A stretch of 64,000 nt of DNA from Benincasa hispida (Eukaryota > Streptophyta > Magnoliopsida > Cucurbitales > Cucurbitaceae), in the NCBI RefSeq assembly GCF_009727055.1, contig NC_052354.1:52314860-52378859 (forward strand). Reading direction: 5' to 3'. The notes under the pieces are model-generated. The model worked only from the letters and a program-made list of their open reading frames with translations, had not been told where the DNA came from and ran no database searches. Positions 34,653-46,382 of the stretch are shown in pieces (position 1 is the first letter of the stretch; every line of letters starts with the position of its first letter). Both the position numbers and the translations under genes were made by a program.

Positions 34653-37455
34653 TTATTCCCCTTCCCAACCCATTTGGCGGGCTCGTCGCTCCCACAATGA
34701 TGTAAGCTTCCTCTCCTTGATCATCAATGCCTCGGCACGTTCTCGTGCCTCTTCACAAGTTTCAGTTGCAGCAATGCACTTTTCAGCCTCCCTCTGATAC
34801 TGAGAAGCTGCCCTTTTTGCCTCGAATAAAGTGATGTTCATATGGCGAGTGTGTTCGCCAGAAACTGCTTCTTGAAGCTTCAATTCCTCTGTCAAAAGGT
34901 CCACAAATTGTTTTTCCATCTCCTGCTTGAGATCTGGGTCATTACTGCCACAGTCTGTATTGTAAAAATAAGTTAGCATGTGCATAAAAAAAAAGTCAGA
35001 GAATAAATAAGCAGATGTTACAATAGATTTGAATAACTAGCTGAAATCGAGTTTGCTAAGAACACAAATATCAAAATAAATTTCAAGCTTGAACAAGATA
35101 ATTCCAAGAATTCCAGTATGTAGCTAAAAGCCTATGTGATATTTTCTCCTTGAAAAGTTCCCAACTCAAAAAGTGAAGAAAAGCTTATTCTTCTTTTTTT
35201 AAAAAAAAAAAAAACCTGAGTATATGGGCCCACTTATATGTACCTCGACTAATCCCATAAGACAACCCACCTGACCTACAAACATGTAAAAAAAAATAAA
35301 AAAAATCGTAGGGTATTAAATTTTAGATAAGTAGTCACCCTAGCTTGAACCACCCCTTTCATATTATAAAGGTAGAAGTCGAGGAAAGGGAGTTGAGACT
35401 TCTCTAGACTCAACAAAATACTAGAAGAGGGATATTTGGATGTATGATAATTGATGCTCACAGCAACAAGTAGTGTGCACACATTCTTAGCAAGATTGAT
35501 TCCTGCAATTCTAAACCGGCATATATCGAAGAACATCAAGAACTAGAAGAAAATCGTTGGCAGAATCCCTTTAATAAAGTGCATAAGGCAGAATTTTCTT
35601 CATAAGTTCAGATTCATCATAGAATAAAGCAGAACAACAAGAAAACGTTGGATCTAAAACAAATAAATTTAACCTCAATGGTATCATGTCATGGAAATGG
35701 ATGATGGAAGAAAAATGGAATAAAAGCTGCATATATATTTCTCCATAAAAACAGAAAGCACATAAGTATAGTTCAGTAAACCATAACAAGCATTCCATTA
35801 CTAGTAAAACAAGTAACAAATCATGATTTTCACATAATGAGGATAGCAAAGTTCATTGCCAAGTTGATTTGGAGGGATGAATTCTAACCTGTGATGGAGA
35901 GATTGGCCAGACCTATAAAAGAGTAATCAAGAAAAAAGAGAAGACGTATTAATGAGGAAGCAATAAAGAATCTACTAAGAACACAAATCAAGTCTACAAT
36001 TACATGGAATCAAATACAGTCCTAAGAGAGGAAAACATAAATTTAATAAAAGAATCTGCATTTGGAAAATAAGGTTTGAGCAATTTATAAGCAAGTCTAT
36101 ATATTAATTTTACATTAACGGTATCAACCCTTGCCCCAATCTTAACACAGAAACTTCACAACGGCACATGCGCTAACACCAATTCGAAGAAACACCAAGG
36201 ATATTAGCTTTCCCCTGGAGGCTTCGACCCAAGACCCTTAGGGAACTTACCCCATGAAGCCTTTGCTACCAGGACGCAATTTATATTAAAAATAGTTTTT
36301 TCTTTTTCCAAAAAAGAAGAATTAGGTTCAGAATAATATTCATTTTAGATGCAATTTCACACGCCCATTGCTAATTTAACAATTGTGGGGCAGGAATAGA
36401 CAGTAAGCGTGATATATAGAGTTATATAGAATTCTTTTTCTATAAGAAAGAATTCTATGGTTGAGCTTCCATAAACTTCTTTCCCTAGCTAGCAAATTGA
36501 TACTTCAAGAAGTTAATTATGATAGCAAAATAAAATGAGGACCAAATAAATCCTAAAATCAATGTTTTTAGAAACACAAAGAAAGAACCATTGAAGGTCA
36601 TGGTGGTATTACCATTTCATTTAATGAGTACAAGTTTTAGCTAATCTATAATTGAAGCCCAACTGAATTTTCTTTGACAACTATCAAGTACAGACAAGGA
36701 ATTCACAATTGAGAAAATTTACTAAACAGCACAGCGAGCAACATCCAGGGAAACAGAAGCATGAACTCAAAGTGAATTCTAAGAAAGAAGTCCAAGTTCA
36801 TAATTTCAGATCGACTGCCACTTAAGGTATACTCTAGTTAAGAACCAACAAAAAAAATCAATTCAAGAAGTACAGCATCCAAAAAGAGTAGTAAAATTCT
36901 AGCTATCGACGAGTGTTGTTACTCCAAAAGGCACCGGTGAACAAAAACACAAATTCTTGAAAAGTTTCCCAACGAAAGACCCATAATCTAACCTGAGATA
37001 GGGCTTAATCTAGCTCCATTAAGCCCAACCAGAAGGTAACCAAAGGACTACAAATCCAAATCTAATATGGGTCAACTTTTCAATAGCCCTTAACAGCAAC
37101 ACATAAGCAAAGAAAGAAACAGCTAAGAATCAAAATCATCAATGGGAACAGATCAAACAACCAAATTCTTCAAATGGGTATCTGTTGATTTCACTAAATT
37201 TCACAACTAAGTAAAGAAAAACAGAAATGCAAAGCAACCCAGGAGAGGTTAACGAGTATTACCGGGGGAAATCTTCAAAAGGGATAATGGGGGTGGACAA
37301 TCGCAGATGCAAGGAGGACAGGAGGCTTTGGAATCGCCCAATTGCAAAGCCTTCTTGAATCTCCAATACAAGGCCGGTCCACAAACAGCCAAAGCAGAAA
37401 CTACAGCAAAAATCACGAGACAACACCTTAGGCAAGCCCCAGATCGGCGTGACAT
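34653..37455 (-). CDS. DUF1068 family protein (ELMO/NKS1-like Golgi protein)
   Basis: Three exons on the minus strand: 37263-37455, 35889-35912 (a 24-nt microexon) and 34653-34954. All introns have GT-AG borders and phases fit, giving 519 nt and 172 residues. The N terminus MSRRSGACLRCCLVIFAVVS starts a single membrane segment (about residues 10-31). A cysteine/proline block follows (CPPCICDCPPP, about 47-57), then GLANLSIT spanning the microexon, DCGSNDPDLKQEMEKQFVDL, and a helical, probably coiled-coil region with HTRHMNIT and SQYQREAEKC ending ERRARQMGWEGE. The length and order are those of plant DUF1068 proteins. In Arabidopsis, ELMO1 and NKS1 of this family are reported as Golgi proteins needed for pectin synthesis and cell adhesion; the same role here is inferred. 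The gene appears intact. Each of its two introns contains one SINE-like insertion. Confidence 0.93.
35200..35365 (-). mobile_element. Au-like SINE in intron 2 of the DUF1068 gene
   Basis: On the minus strand the block contains GTCAGGTGGGTTGTCTTATG, GGATTAGTCGAGGTACATAT and GTGGGCCCATATACTCAGG followed by a T-rich tail. This order resembles the 3' part of the plant Au SINE family as I remember it. The tRNA-derived 5' part is weak near 35340-35365. It is transcribed within the host intron on the same strand. Confidence 0.6.
36120..36280 (-). mobile_element. tRNA-derived SINE-like insertion in intron 1 of the DUF1068 gene
   Basis: On the minus strand, GGTAGCAAAGGCTTCATGGG is followed about 30 bp on by GGGTCGAAGCCTCC. 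The spacing and words recall a tRNA A box and B box, with further non-coding sequence up to about 36120. The family is not identified, and degeneracy is high. Confidence 0.4.
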
Positions 37456-37907
37456 TTCTCACCCTGATATTCCTTTTGATTCTTGTTTTTTCTTTTTCGT
37501 CGTAATTTTCCTCTCCCTCTTTCCGCGTTACTGAGAAAGTGAGGAACTGAGATCTAATTGCAGCAGTGAAAGTAGGAAAGAAACCAATGAAATGAAAGGA
37601 AAAAAAAACGAAATAAAAACTTTAGCTAAGAAGATTTCTTCTGGAGGAGTCGGTGCATTGAAAATTTTAATAGGTTGTAATGTAATGTAATAAAACTACA
37701 TAAAATCTAAAAAGTTTCCATTTTTTTCCTCTACATTCAGTTGAATACATTATAAACTTACTCTATGGCTGCGAGAAAGAGTTAAAAATTAAACTAAGCC
37801 AACCCCACCACTTATGTGTTGTATCACTCTTAAAAAAAAAAAAAAAGTGTTGTTTTTCAAAAAAAAAAAAAAAAAAAGTATCAAATTAAAATGACAATTT
37901 GACCTAA
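37456..37907. other. Upstream region of the DUF1068 gene
   Basis: It contains the gene's 5' untranslated region and presumably its promoter. On the minus strand an ATTGG word near 37585 and pyrimidine-rich stretches precede the ATG; no convincing TATA box was seen. Two poly(A) runs at 37832-37845 and 37861-37877 lie further upstream, next to the LINE. Confidence 0.4.
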
Positions 37908-37941
37908 TTCAATAAATAAGGTACCAATTACCATTTTAAAA
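37908..37941. repeat. Left copy of LINE flanking duplication
   Basis: TTCAATAAATAAGGTACCAA followed by TTACCATTTTAAAA recurs at 39981-40014 with three differences, flanking the LINE. I read it as a target site duplication of about 34 bp. Confidence 0.6.
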
Positions 37942-39980
37942 GTTTGTAGTTGAGTGAGGGCTTGTGTTACTTCGTCTACATTCTCTGTGATGATTAATGG
38001 TTCTCTTGAGGGATTTTTTCTTGATAGGAAGGGGTTGAGGCAGGGGAATCCGTTGTCTCCTTTTTTGTTTGTGGTGGTGATGAAGGTCTTGTCCAGGTTG
38101 TTGAATAAACCTCCTATGTGGTTTAGGTTTTAATGATCGGTGTGAGCGTGTGGGTCTGACTCATTTGGTTTTTGTAGACGATTTGATGATTTTCTATGCA
38201 ACTGAGAGAGATTCTTTGGAGTTTATAAGGCAGGTCCTGACAGATTTTGTAGGGCTGTCTAGGTTAGTTGCAAATATTGGGAAGAGTTCTATGTTTGTTG
38301 CGGGTGTGGAGTCTGGTGAGGCGAAGGAACTAGCTGCATTTATGGGATTCTCTCTTGGTTCACTGCATGTTAGGTATCTGGGGTTACCTTTATTGGTTGG
38401 TCAGTTGAGGGCTATGGATTGTGCACCTTTGATACAGAGGATTACAGCTCGTATTAGAAGCTGGGCGGCGCGGTCCCTCTCTTTTGCTGGGAGGTTGTAG
38501 CTTGTTAGGTCTGTTTTACAATCCTTTCAGGCTTTTTGGTGTAGCATTTTCGTGTTACCTGCGTGTGTAACTCATGAGGTTGATCGTCTGTTATGTCGTT
38601 ATTTATGGATGGGCAGTGCGGTGAGTCGGGGTGGTGCACAGGTGGCGTGGGATGAGGTGTGCTTGCCATTAGGAGAAGGGAGGTTGGGTGTGAAACATGT
38701 GGCTTCATGGAACCAGGCTGCTATTATGAAGCTGCTCTGGCTTCTCTTAATTAAATCGGGATCATTATGGGTGGCATGGGTAGAGACGTATGTTTTGTGT
38801 GGGTTGTCTTTGTGGGCTATTCGGAGTGAGGTTGGGAGGTCTTGGTGCTTAAGGGCTATCTTGCATTGTAGATATAGATTCAAGCATTTGGTTCGTTTGA
38901 TGGCCGGCGATGGACGATCTTGTTTTGTTTGGTAGGATCCTTGGCTGCCGGGGGTGCGATTTTGGATTCATATGGGTCTATGGTTGTTTTTGATGCAGGG
39001 AATAGTTTGAAGGCGCGGTTGTCGAAGTTCAGGGATGGTGAGGAAGGTTGGAGGTGGCCTATAGAGTCTTAGGAGTTGCTTGAGATCTGGGGTCTTATTT
39101 AAGCAGTGGGGCCTAGGGTGAGGGGGGAGGATTATTGAGTTTGGGTGTCGAGTGCTAGTGGTCAGTTTTCTTTTAATAATGCGTAGGAAAGTTTGCGTCC
39201 TCGTCGTCCTAGGGTGTCTTGAGTTGGTATTTTGTGGGTGAAGGGTGGTATTTCGCGTCATTCCTTCTGTGTGTGGTTAGCTGTGAGGGACAAGTTGGGT
39301 ACGCGAGATTGGTTGAGAAGTTGAGGTATGTTATCAAAGGAGGGTGTCTTCTGTGTGAGGGAGGTGTGGAATCGCAGGATCATTTATTTTTTGAGTGTGG
39401 GTTTGGGAAAGAGGTGTGGTATGGTGTGTTCTGTCAGTTAGACTTGTCGCATCAGGTTACCGGTTGAGATGTCTAGTTGAGGTGGTTGTGCCGAGTGGGG
39501 TCGGATAAGGGAGTGTGTAGTAAGTCGTTTCGTGTATTCTGGTGTGCTTCCATCTACTACATCTAGCAGGAGAATAATTGGCGGCTGCATGGAGGTTGAC
39601 CGAGGTCGGTGTCTGCTCTGTTTCACCTTATGGTCTCTACAGTTCGTGCTCGAGCTGCTTCTTGGCGGATTGACCATCTTAGTCTTATCTAGTGTGTTTA
39701 TGGATGTTTTTCTTCTTTTTGAACTTGCCTTTGCTCTTTGTTTTGTTGTTGTCCATAGCTATAGGGTTTTGGTTTCTTTTCTCCGGCTTTCTCCCTGGTG
39801 GTTTGGGGGTTTTTGTGTTTATGTTTTGGTTATGTTCTGGTCTTATCTTGTTAGCTTTGTTTTGTTATTGTTGTCCTGTCTTTGCTTGTGCTTTGTTGCT
39901 TTGATGCCTTGATCTCGGGCTATGGGATCCCCCTTGTTGTTGTATAATAATATCATCTATTCTAAAAAAAAAGTTGGTAG
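37942..39980 (+). mobile_element. 5'-truncated plant L1-type LINE
   Basis: It begins inside the reverse transcriptase domain and ends in a short A-run (39965-39972) just before the right flanking duplication. The content is RT thumb and fingers, connection region and a C-terminal zinc-binding RVT domain. 5' truncation and a terminal A-run are typical of target-primed insertion. Confidence 0.78.
37960..39480 (+). pseudogene. LINE reverse transcriptase and zf-RVT remnant
   Basis: Frame pieces: GLRQGNPLSPFLFVVVMKVL (38034-38095; GDPLSP is usual), LTHLVFVDDLMIFYATERDS (38153-38212) with the catalytic DD retained, RYLGLPLL (38371), IRSWAARSLSFAGRL (38453), then AWDEVCLPLGEGRLGVKHVA (38647) and a C-terminal GGCLLCEGGVESQDHLFFEC (39337-39396) of the zf-RVT type. 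Stops at about 38130, 38499 and 38933 and frameshifts near 39220 break it. Such enzymes copy LINE RNA at the nicked target. Confidence 0.82.
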
Positions 39981-40014
39981 TTCAATAAATAAGGTATCAA
40001 TTACCCTTTCAAAA
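39981..40014. repeat. Right copy of LINE flanking duplication
   Basis: It matches 37908-37941 with three differences, after the A-run and an 8-base GTTGGTAG stretch that is not in the left copy. Confidence 0.6.
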
Positions 40015-40093
40015 ATCGATAATTCAATCTTCCATACATATTTGACATTATATTTTCCTAATTTTAAATTTTGATTAATAAAAAATCAACTTT

Positions 40094-40459
40094 TGTTGTG
40101 AATTTGAGGAACACAACAAGAATAGGATATCAATAAAATATAATATTAAAATAAATATGACATAATAATAAAAGAAATAAATAATCAAATAAATTAACAA
40201 AATATAAAATAAGAAATTTCTCTAAATTCTCAACTTTCTCTAATTTGCATGAACTTTGTCCAATGTGTGTCTTTCAAAACCCACAAAATACCACTATTTA
40301 TAGGCATCTTGGCAAGTAAGAGATGGATTACATGGATACCAATAGTGTGTGATGTTGAGACACATGGACAACACTTTGGGAGATGAGGGCATGACACATG
40401 GTCAATGGACACTAAGCATGAGCATCTAATGGACATCTATTATCATAATATTTGTAATA
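40094..40459 (-). repeat. Element L 3' LTR
   Basis: On the minus strand it starts TATTACAAATATTATGATAA (TG expected) and ends AAATTCACAACA at 40094. It follows the purine tract CTAAGAGGGAG at 40460-40470. It contains GTGTC/CATGTG words and an AT-rich 3' half. Confidence 0.75.
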
Positions 40460-40470
40460 CTCCCTCTTAG
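40460..40470 (-). other. Polypurine tract of element L
   Basis: The minus strand reads CTAAGAGGGAG directly before the LTR start. Confidence 0.7.
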
Positions 40471-40584
40471 ATGCCCATTATATATATGAAATGTGCCTCG
40501 TTAAAACCTTACTAGGAAAAAAAGCAATGGCAAAAAAAATCTTAGTGAAGGGAAAAAAGTACATATTTCATATAATTTACACTT

Positions 40585-43500
40585 CTAAAAAATATATTTA
40601 ATCCCCCTCATAGAAACATCATTTAAGATCTTAGAGTCGTCACATTCCAATGTTGTGCACCAATTTTTCAAAGGTTGTGGTGAGTAATGTCTTTGTAAAT
40701 AAGTCTGCAAGGTTATCTCTCGAACAAATTTGTTGTATAGTGATGTTGTCGATTTCTTCAAGATCATGAGTGTATAAAAGCTTTTGTGAAATATGTTTGT
40801 TATATCTCCTTTAATATATCCTTCTTTGATTTGGGATATGCATGTTGTGTTGTCTTCGTATAATATCGTTGGAAGATTTTTACTCGAAGACAAACCACAT
40901 GTTCCATGAATGTGTTGAGTCATTGATACTAGCTATACACATTCTCGACTAGCCTCATGAATTACAAGAATTTCAGCATAATTTGAGGAAGTAGTCGTTA
41001 TGGTCTGTTTCACTAACCGCCACGATACAGAAGTTCCTCCATATGTGAACAGATAACATATTTGAGATCTTGCTTTGTATGAATCAAATAAATATCTAGA
41101 ATCTGTATAATCAACTAGATCAAAATTTGAATAATTTGAATAAAAAAAACTCATGTGAATCGTTCCTCGAAGATAATGAAGTATATGCTTGATTTCGTAA
41201 CAATGTCTTTTTATTGGAGAAAAACTATATCTTGCTAATAAATTTACTGAAAATGCAATATCTGGTCTTGTATTATTAGCAAGATACATAAGTGCACCAA
41301 TTACACTAAGATATGGTACTTTAGGACTAAGAAATTCTTCATTATCATTTCGAGGTCGAAATATATATTTTTAAGATCTAGTGAACGAACTTCCAATGGT
41401 ATGTGCAATGGATGTGCTTTGTTCATATAAAATCTTTGCAAAACTTTTCCTGTAAAAGTTGACTAATGAACAAATATCTCATTTGCTAAATACTCAATTT
41501 GCAAGCCAAGGAAATATTTTGTATTCCCAAGATCTTTCATCTCAAATTCTTTCTTAAGATATTCTATTGTCTTTGAAAACTCTTCAAAAGTTCCAATTAT
41601 ATTTAAGTCATCAACATATACAATTATAATAGTAAATCCTAACTGTGATTTCTTTATAAAAACACATGGACAGGTTGGATTGTTTTGATATCTTTCTTTC
41701 AACAAATATCAACTCAGGCAATTGTACCACATTCGTTCTGATTGTTTCAATTCATATAGTGTCTATGTAACTTTATTGAATACAATTCCCAGGAATTTGA
41801 TTTATATGTTACAAGTACCTTAAATCCTTATGGGATTCTCATATAAATATCATTATCAAGAGATCCATGTAAATATGTTTTGACTATATCCATAAGATGC
41901 ATATCTATACTTTCATACACGACCAGACCAATTAAATATCTTAGTATAATTGCATCCATCACTGGAGAATACGTCTCCTCATAATCAATACCAGGTCTTT
42001 GTGAAAAACCTTGTACAACTAGTCTTGCTTTATATTTTATGACCTCATTATTTCCATTTTTTTCCTCACGAATACTCATTTGTATCCTACAGGTTTGACA
42101 CTATCTGGTGTTCGGACTACTGGTCCAAAAACCAGATGTTTTGAAAGTGAATTCAATTATGTCTCAATTGTTTCTTTCCATTGAAGTTGATCTTTTCTAA
42201 TCGACATTCTTCAACAAATTTTGGATCAGGATCCTCATTTTCAAATATAACATCAAGAGCAACATTATACGTAAAAATGTTGTCAATAACTACATGAGTT
42301 TGATTCCATCTTTTTTCTTGCCATGACATCGTTTATTGAATCGCATTATTATCCTTATGTATTCCAAATTCCTCATTAGTCATGTTATGAATTTCTTCAT
42401 GGGTTTTATATCCTCAACCAAGTCTTCTTGACTATTAATTATTCTTCTTTTTCGTTTATCTTTGGATCCTGATCTACCACGTTTCTAACATGTTCCAGAC
42501 TCATTAGTGACAACTTACTGGTATATGTGACTTAGTTACTTTCTTTGCATCTATAAATGCATCTGGTAACTAGTTTGCTATATTTTTCAAATAAATTATC
42601 TTCTGAACTTCAAGTTCACATTCGTCTGTATGGGGATCTAAATGAGACAATAACGATACATTCTATGTAATTTCTTTTTCCAACTTCTTAATTTCTCTCC
42701 CTAATGTTGGAAAATTTGTCTCACTAAAATGACAATCAACAAATCATGAGTAAATACATCACCCGTTAGGGGTTCAAGATATTTGATAATTGATGGAGAA
42801 TGATATCCAATATATATTCCTAACCTCCTTTGAGGACCCATCTTAGTACGTTGTGGTGGAGTAATTGGAACATATACTGCACATCCAAAAATTCTCAGAT
42901 GGAAAATATTTGGCTCATGGCCATAAGCTAATTGTAATGGCAAGTACTTATGTAAGATACTGGTCTAATGCGTACAAGTGATGTTGCATGCAAAATACCA
43001 TATTCTCATAGAGATGTAGGAAGCTTAACTCTCATAAGCAATGGTCTAGCAATTAACTGCAAATATTTTATGAATGATTCTGCTAAATCATTTTGTGTAT
43101 GAACATGAGCTATAGGATGTTCAACACTTATCCTAATTGACATACAATAATTACCAAAAGCTTGGGATGTAAATTCACTATCAAGATGAATGGTCTTAAT
43201 TGTATAATAAAAAATTATGCTCTTAACTTAATTATTTGAGCAAGTAATCTTGCAAATGCAAGATTTCGACTTGATAATAAGCAAACATGTGACCATATGT
43301 TGGATACGTCTATTAATACCATAAAATTTTTAAATGGTCCACTTGGTAGGTTAATAGGTCCACATATATCACTATGAATTCGTTCTAAAAATGCAGGTGA
43401 TTCAATCCTCACTTTGACTAATAATGGTTTAATGATTAATTTGCCTTGAGAGCAAGTATCACATGATATTTCATTAGATTGACGAATCTTCTAGCTCTTC

Positions 43501-44081
43501 AATGAATGTTCATTTGAACTCTCAATCATTCTTCTCATCATTATAGACCCTAAGTGACCTAATTTGTCATGCCAAATTGTAAATATGTCTGGATTTATGA
43601 ACTTCAGGTTCATTGTTGCATATGTTTCAATTACTCGTATATGAGTAAAATATAATTCAGAAGATAAAGTAGACAACTTTTCTAGTATACGTTTTTCATA
43701 TGAGACAGTAGATATGATATAAAGGTACTCCATATTATTCTTTCTATCGGTCTTAATATGATAAGCATTACAATGTATATCTTTAAAACTAAGTAGATTT
43801 CTCTTTCATTGACTAAAGAATAATGCACTGTCAACTGTAAATTTTGTTCCTCTAGGCAAAATAATATTTGTTTTTCCAAACCCTTCAATTAGGTTTGCAG
43901 AACCTGATATTGTATTGACTTTTGCTTCTAACATTGTCAATTTGGAAAAATATTTTCTACTTGTAAGTATTGTATGTATAGTTACACTGTCTGCCAGACA
44001 TAGATCTTCTTTACTCATTGTTGAGTCACATAATATATAAAAATATCTAGGTTTCTTCATTAAAAGAAAATAATTTGGCAA
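40585..44081 (-). pseudogene. Element L polyprotein remnant (protease to RNase H)
   Basis: Minus-strand pieces in order: protease region with CLADSVTIHTIL (43806-44081; D-S is the active site), pre-integrase WHDKLGHLGSIMMRRMIES (43491-43733), integrase start FLERIHSDICGPINLPSGPF (43215-43412), later HLRIFGCAVYVPI and RRLGIYIGYHSPSIIKYLEP (42701-42943), RT with KARLVVQGFSQRPGIDYEET (41828-42079) and catalytic IIVYVDDLNIIG (41463-41705), RNase H with NTRPDIAFSVNLLARYS and ILHYLRGT (40933-41289), and the C-terminal TILYEDNTTCISQIKEGYIK (40585-40923). The eight pieces lie in shifting frames with many stops. Gag is missing. Confidence 0.87.
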
Positions 44082-44177
44082 AGGTTAACATCTATTAAGA
44101 GAGAAAAAATATGGAGATGAATAAGAAAAATAACATTAAGTCTACATATTTTCAAAGTCAAAAGAAATACTTGATAT

Positions 44178-46136
44178 TGAAGGAACCGTAAAGTTTCGTA
44201 GCGGAAGCGAGATCGTTCCCAATTTTCAATATCTCACAGAAACATAAAATTATAGAGAACATTATGCATTATCACATAAAATTGCAGCACACATAAGAAG
44301 AGAGAATAAGGTTAAGGTTTCAAGAAGACTTACCCTTGATAAGAACCGTTCTTCAAGAATTTCCTTTTCTTCGGTCCAAACTAAACACAAACCAAGACAC
44401 ACGTATAGAAACAAATCTCAAAGATGACACTACCAAAAGATAGCCTCATATATTCTCTATAGGGGTTGAGAATTAGCAGGAGGTATGGGCACTTTTGTAT
44501 TTTGGTAAAAGGGAGAGAGATTTGAGAGAGGAGTTTCTCAGGGATGATCTACTGTAAAAAATACAGGAAAAAAAAACCCTTTTTCTATATTCTCTATAAC
44601 TTATCTTGAAGAAGATGATGATCTCCCGTTGAAACCATCCACATTAAGATCAAGAGAGAATTAAGGGGAGGAAAAATTAAAATTAAATTAAATTTTGATT
44701 TTGATTTAAATAAAAATATTGTATATATATAATAACTAATTTATATATATTTAACCTATAATTTTTATATTGTATCAAATATAATATAACCTATAGGTTT
44801 TTATTCTCTCATCAATGCATGATATTTAATATAAATCACATTTATATTAAATTTAGTTATATGAATCTCATCCATTTAATTAATATTTGAATCATATTCC
44901 AATTTAATTCCTCTCTAAATAAACTTTATAATATAATGTATCAAATACATTATATTAATTATATCATATATAATTAATTTAAATAGATTATATCACATAT
45001 AATTAATTTAAATAAATTATATCACATATAATTAATTTCCTCAATTAATTTGAATAATTCAAATTAATCCAAAATTAATTCTCAATCATCCCTATTGAGC
45101 TATAAAGCGGATCTTACCTATAGATTTAAGTTCCAATGGTACTTGATAATTAATTAAACTCCTTTAATTAAATTATTCAACATCCATTAACTGCCTGTCA
45201 CTCCACTAAAGACTGACAGGTACACTCTTCGCACTACAGATATATTTCTGTGTCTATTGGATATAACCAGTCAACAATGCGATGACTCTTCACAAATTGC
45301 TCGTAAGTACAGTTGAGTCAAAATTACCGTTTTACCCCTGTAGTTATATTTAACTCCTTAAGTATCACTGACCCCTCTAATGAACAATAAGTCATAGTCC
45401 AACTATGATCAAACCCCTCTCAGGCCAAGAGAGGGTGTGGTGCCACATTGTTTAAGCCATAGAATCATCCCTTAAATGAGTAATTTATCTACTTACCCCG
45501 ACATTAGGGAAGGAGTCAATTCTGTCTTGTGTAGTTGTGTTCCTAGCTCCCAATCAGATGAATCCCCAAAATGGTAGGCTTATTGAGTCGGCGATCTGGC
45601 CACTCTCACCCATACAATTCAAAGTATCGCCTTTATAGGCAGGAATTCACAACTCACTCAAGATTCAGGTCATGTCACCTATGGTCATCCTGGTGAAATG
45701 TGATTCTCTATTATTAACGGTGTTATATAATGAGACTAGTCATTTTGTGATCTAGTCTTATACAAACCCTTTGTATAGAGCACCCCGCTCATATGTCTTT
45801 ACATAAATGATCAGGATCAGATCATTTGTAGCACTTTACAATAATTGTAACATCTACGAAACGGGTCGTATTCGTAGTGTCACAAGGATAAAATACCCAG
45901 TCTTATCCATCTACTACAAACCATTTAAGTTATCACTAAAACATGATCCACTTGTATGTCTCTACATATATGTTTAAGGTACAGAAGATAACCTCAAATG
46001 TTAGGTTATTGGTATTATGGGTTAATTCTACTAAACGTCAAATAAGATATCTCATATTTTATTAAATAAATAAATCATTTATACATTACAATTACAAATT
46101 ATAGAACCCACGAGATTTAGGACATCGACCTCAACA
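44178..46136 (-). repeat. Element J 3' LTR
   Basis: On the minus strand it starts TGTTGAGGTCGATGTCC at 46136 and ends GGTTCCTTCA at 44178, 1959 bp. GATAT (44173-44177) flanks it on the left and the purine-rich ACAAGTGGGAGAT lies on its right. The interior is AT-rich (44690-45060). Confidence 0.82.
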
Positions 46137-46151
46137 ATCTCCCACTTGTCC
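46137..46151 (-). other. Polypurine tract of element J
   Basis: The minus strand reads GGACAAGTGGGAGAT directly before the LTR start TGTTGAGG. The same AAGTGGGAG core precedes the LTRs at 56561 and 63899. Confidence 0.75.
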
Positions 46152-46382
46152 TAAAGCTAGTGGGGTGTACATTGTAAAAGTTACACTAATATAAGAGACA
46201 ACAGTAAACTAGGGCATAATACACGCCCAATACAATATCTTCCACTTGCCCTAGACTATATTTGGCTTGTTTCATAGACCCACACTCTGTAGGTGACCCT
46301 CAAACACCTTAGTCGTGAGGGCCATTGTAAATGGATCATCAACGTTGTGCTCCGAAGCTATCTGCGTGACGATCACGTCCCC

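Larger units (their letters stand above)
40094..44177 (-). mobile_element. Element L: Ty1/copia element with short LTR, 5' part missing
   Basis: From right to left on the minus strand: protease, pre-integrase, integrase, RT, RNase H, purine tract, and a 366-bp 3' LTR. The order and short LTR fit a copia lineage different from the group at 44178-64000. The 5' part is cut at 44177 where the LTR of element J begins, so J probably inserted into L or replaced its 5' end. Confidence 0.82.

Noticed and set aside
36120..36280. Considered as a tRNA gene
   Set aside because: A-box and B-box-like words occur, but no cloverleaf with paired acceptor stem could be drawn; SINE-like origin fits better.
38599..39261. 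Long minus-strand frames inside the LINE
   Set aside because: They are antisense to the reverse transcriptase and zf-RVT coding region and reflect its higher GC content.
39532..39912. 126-codon plus-strand frame rich in hydrophobic residues at the LINE end
   Set aside because: It lies in T-rich 3' sequence of the LINE; leucine, valine and phenylalanine runs come from base composition, not a membrane protein.
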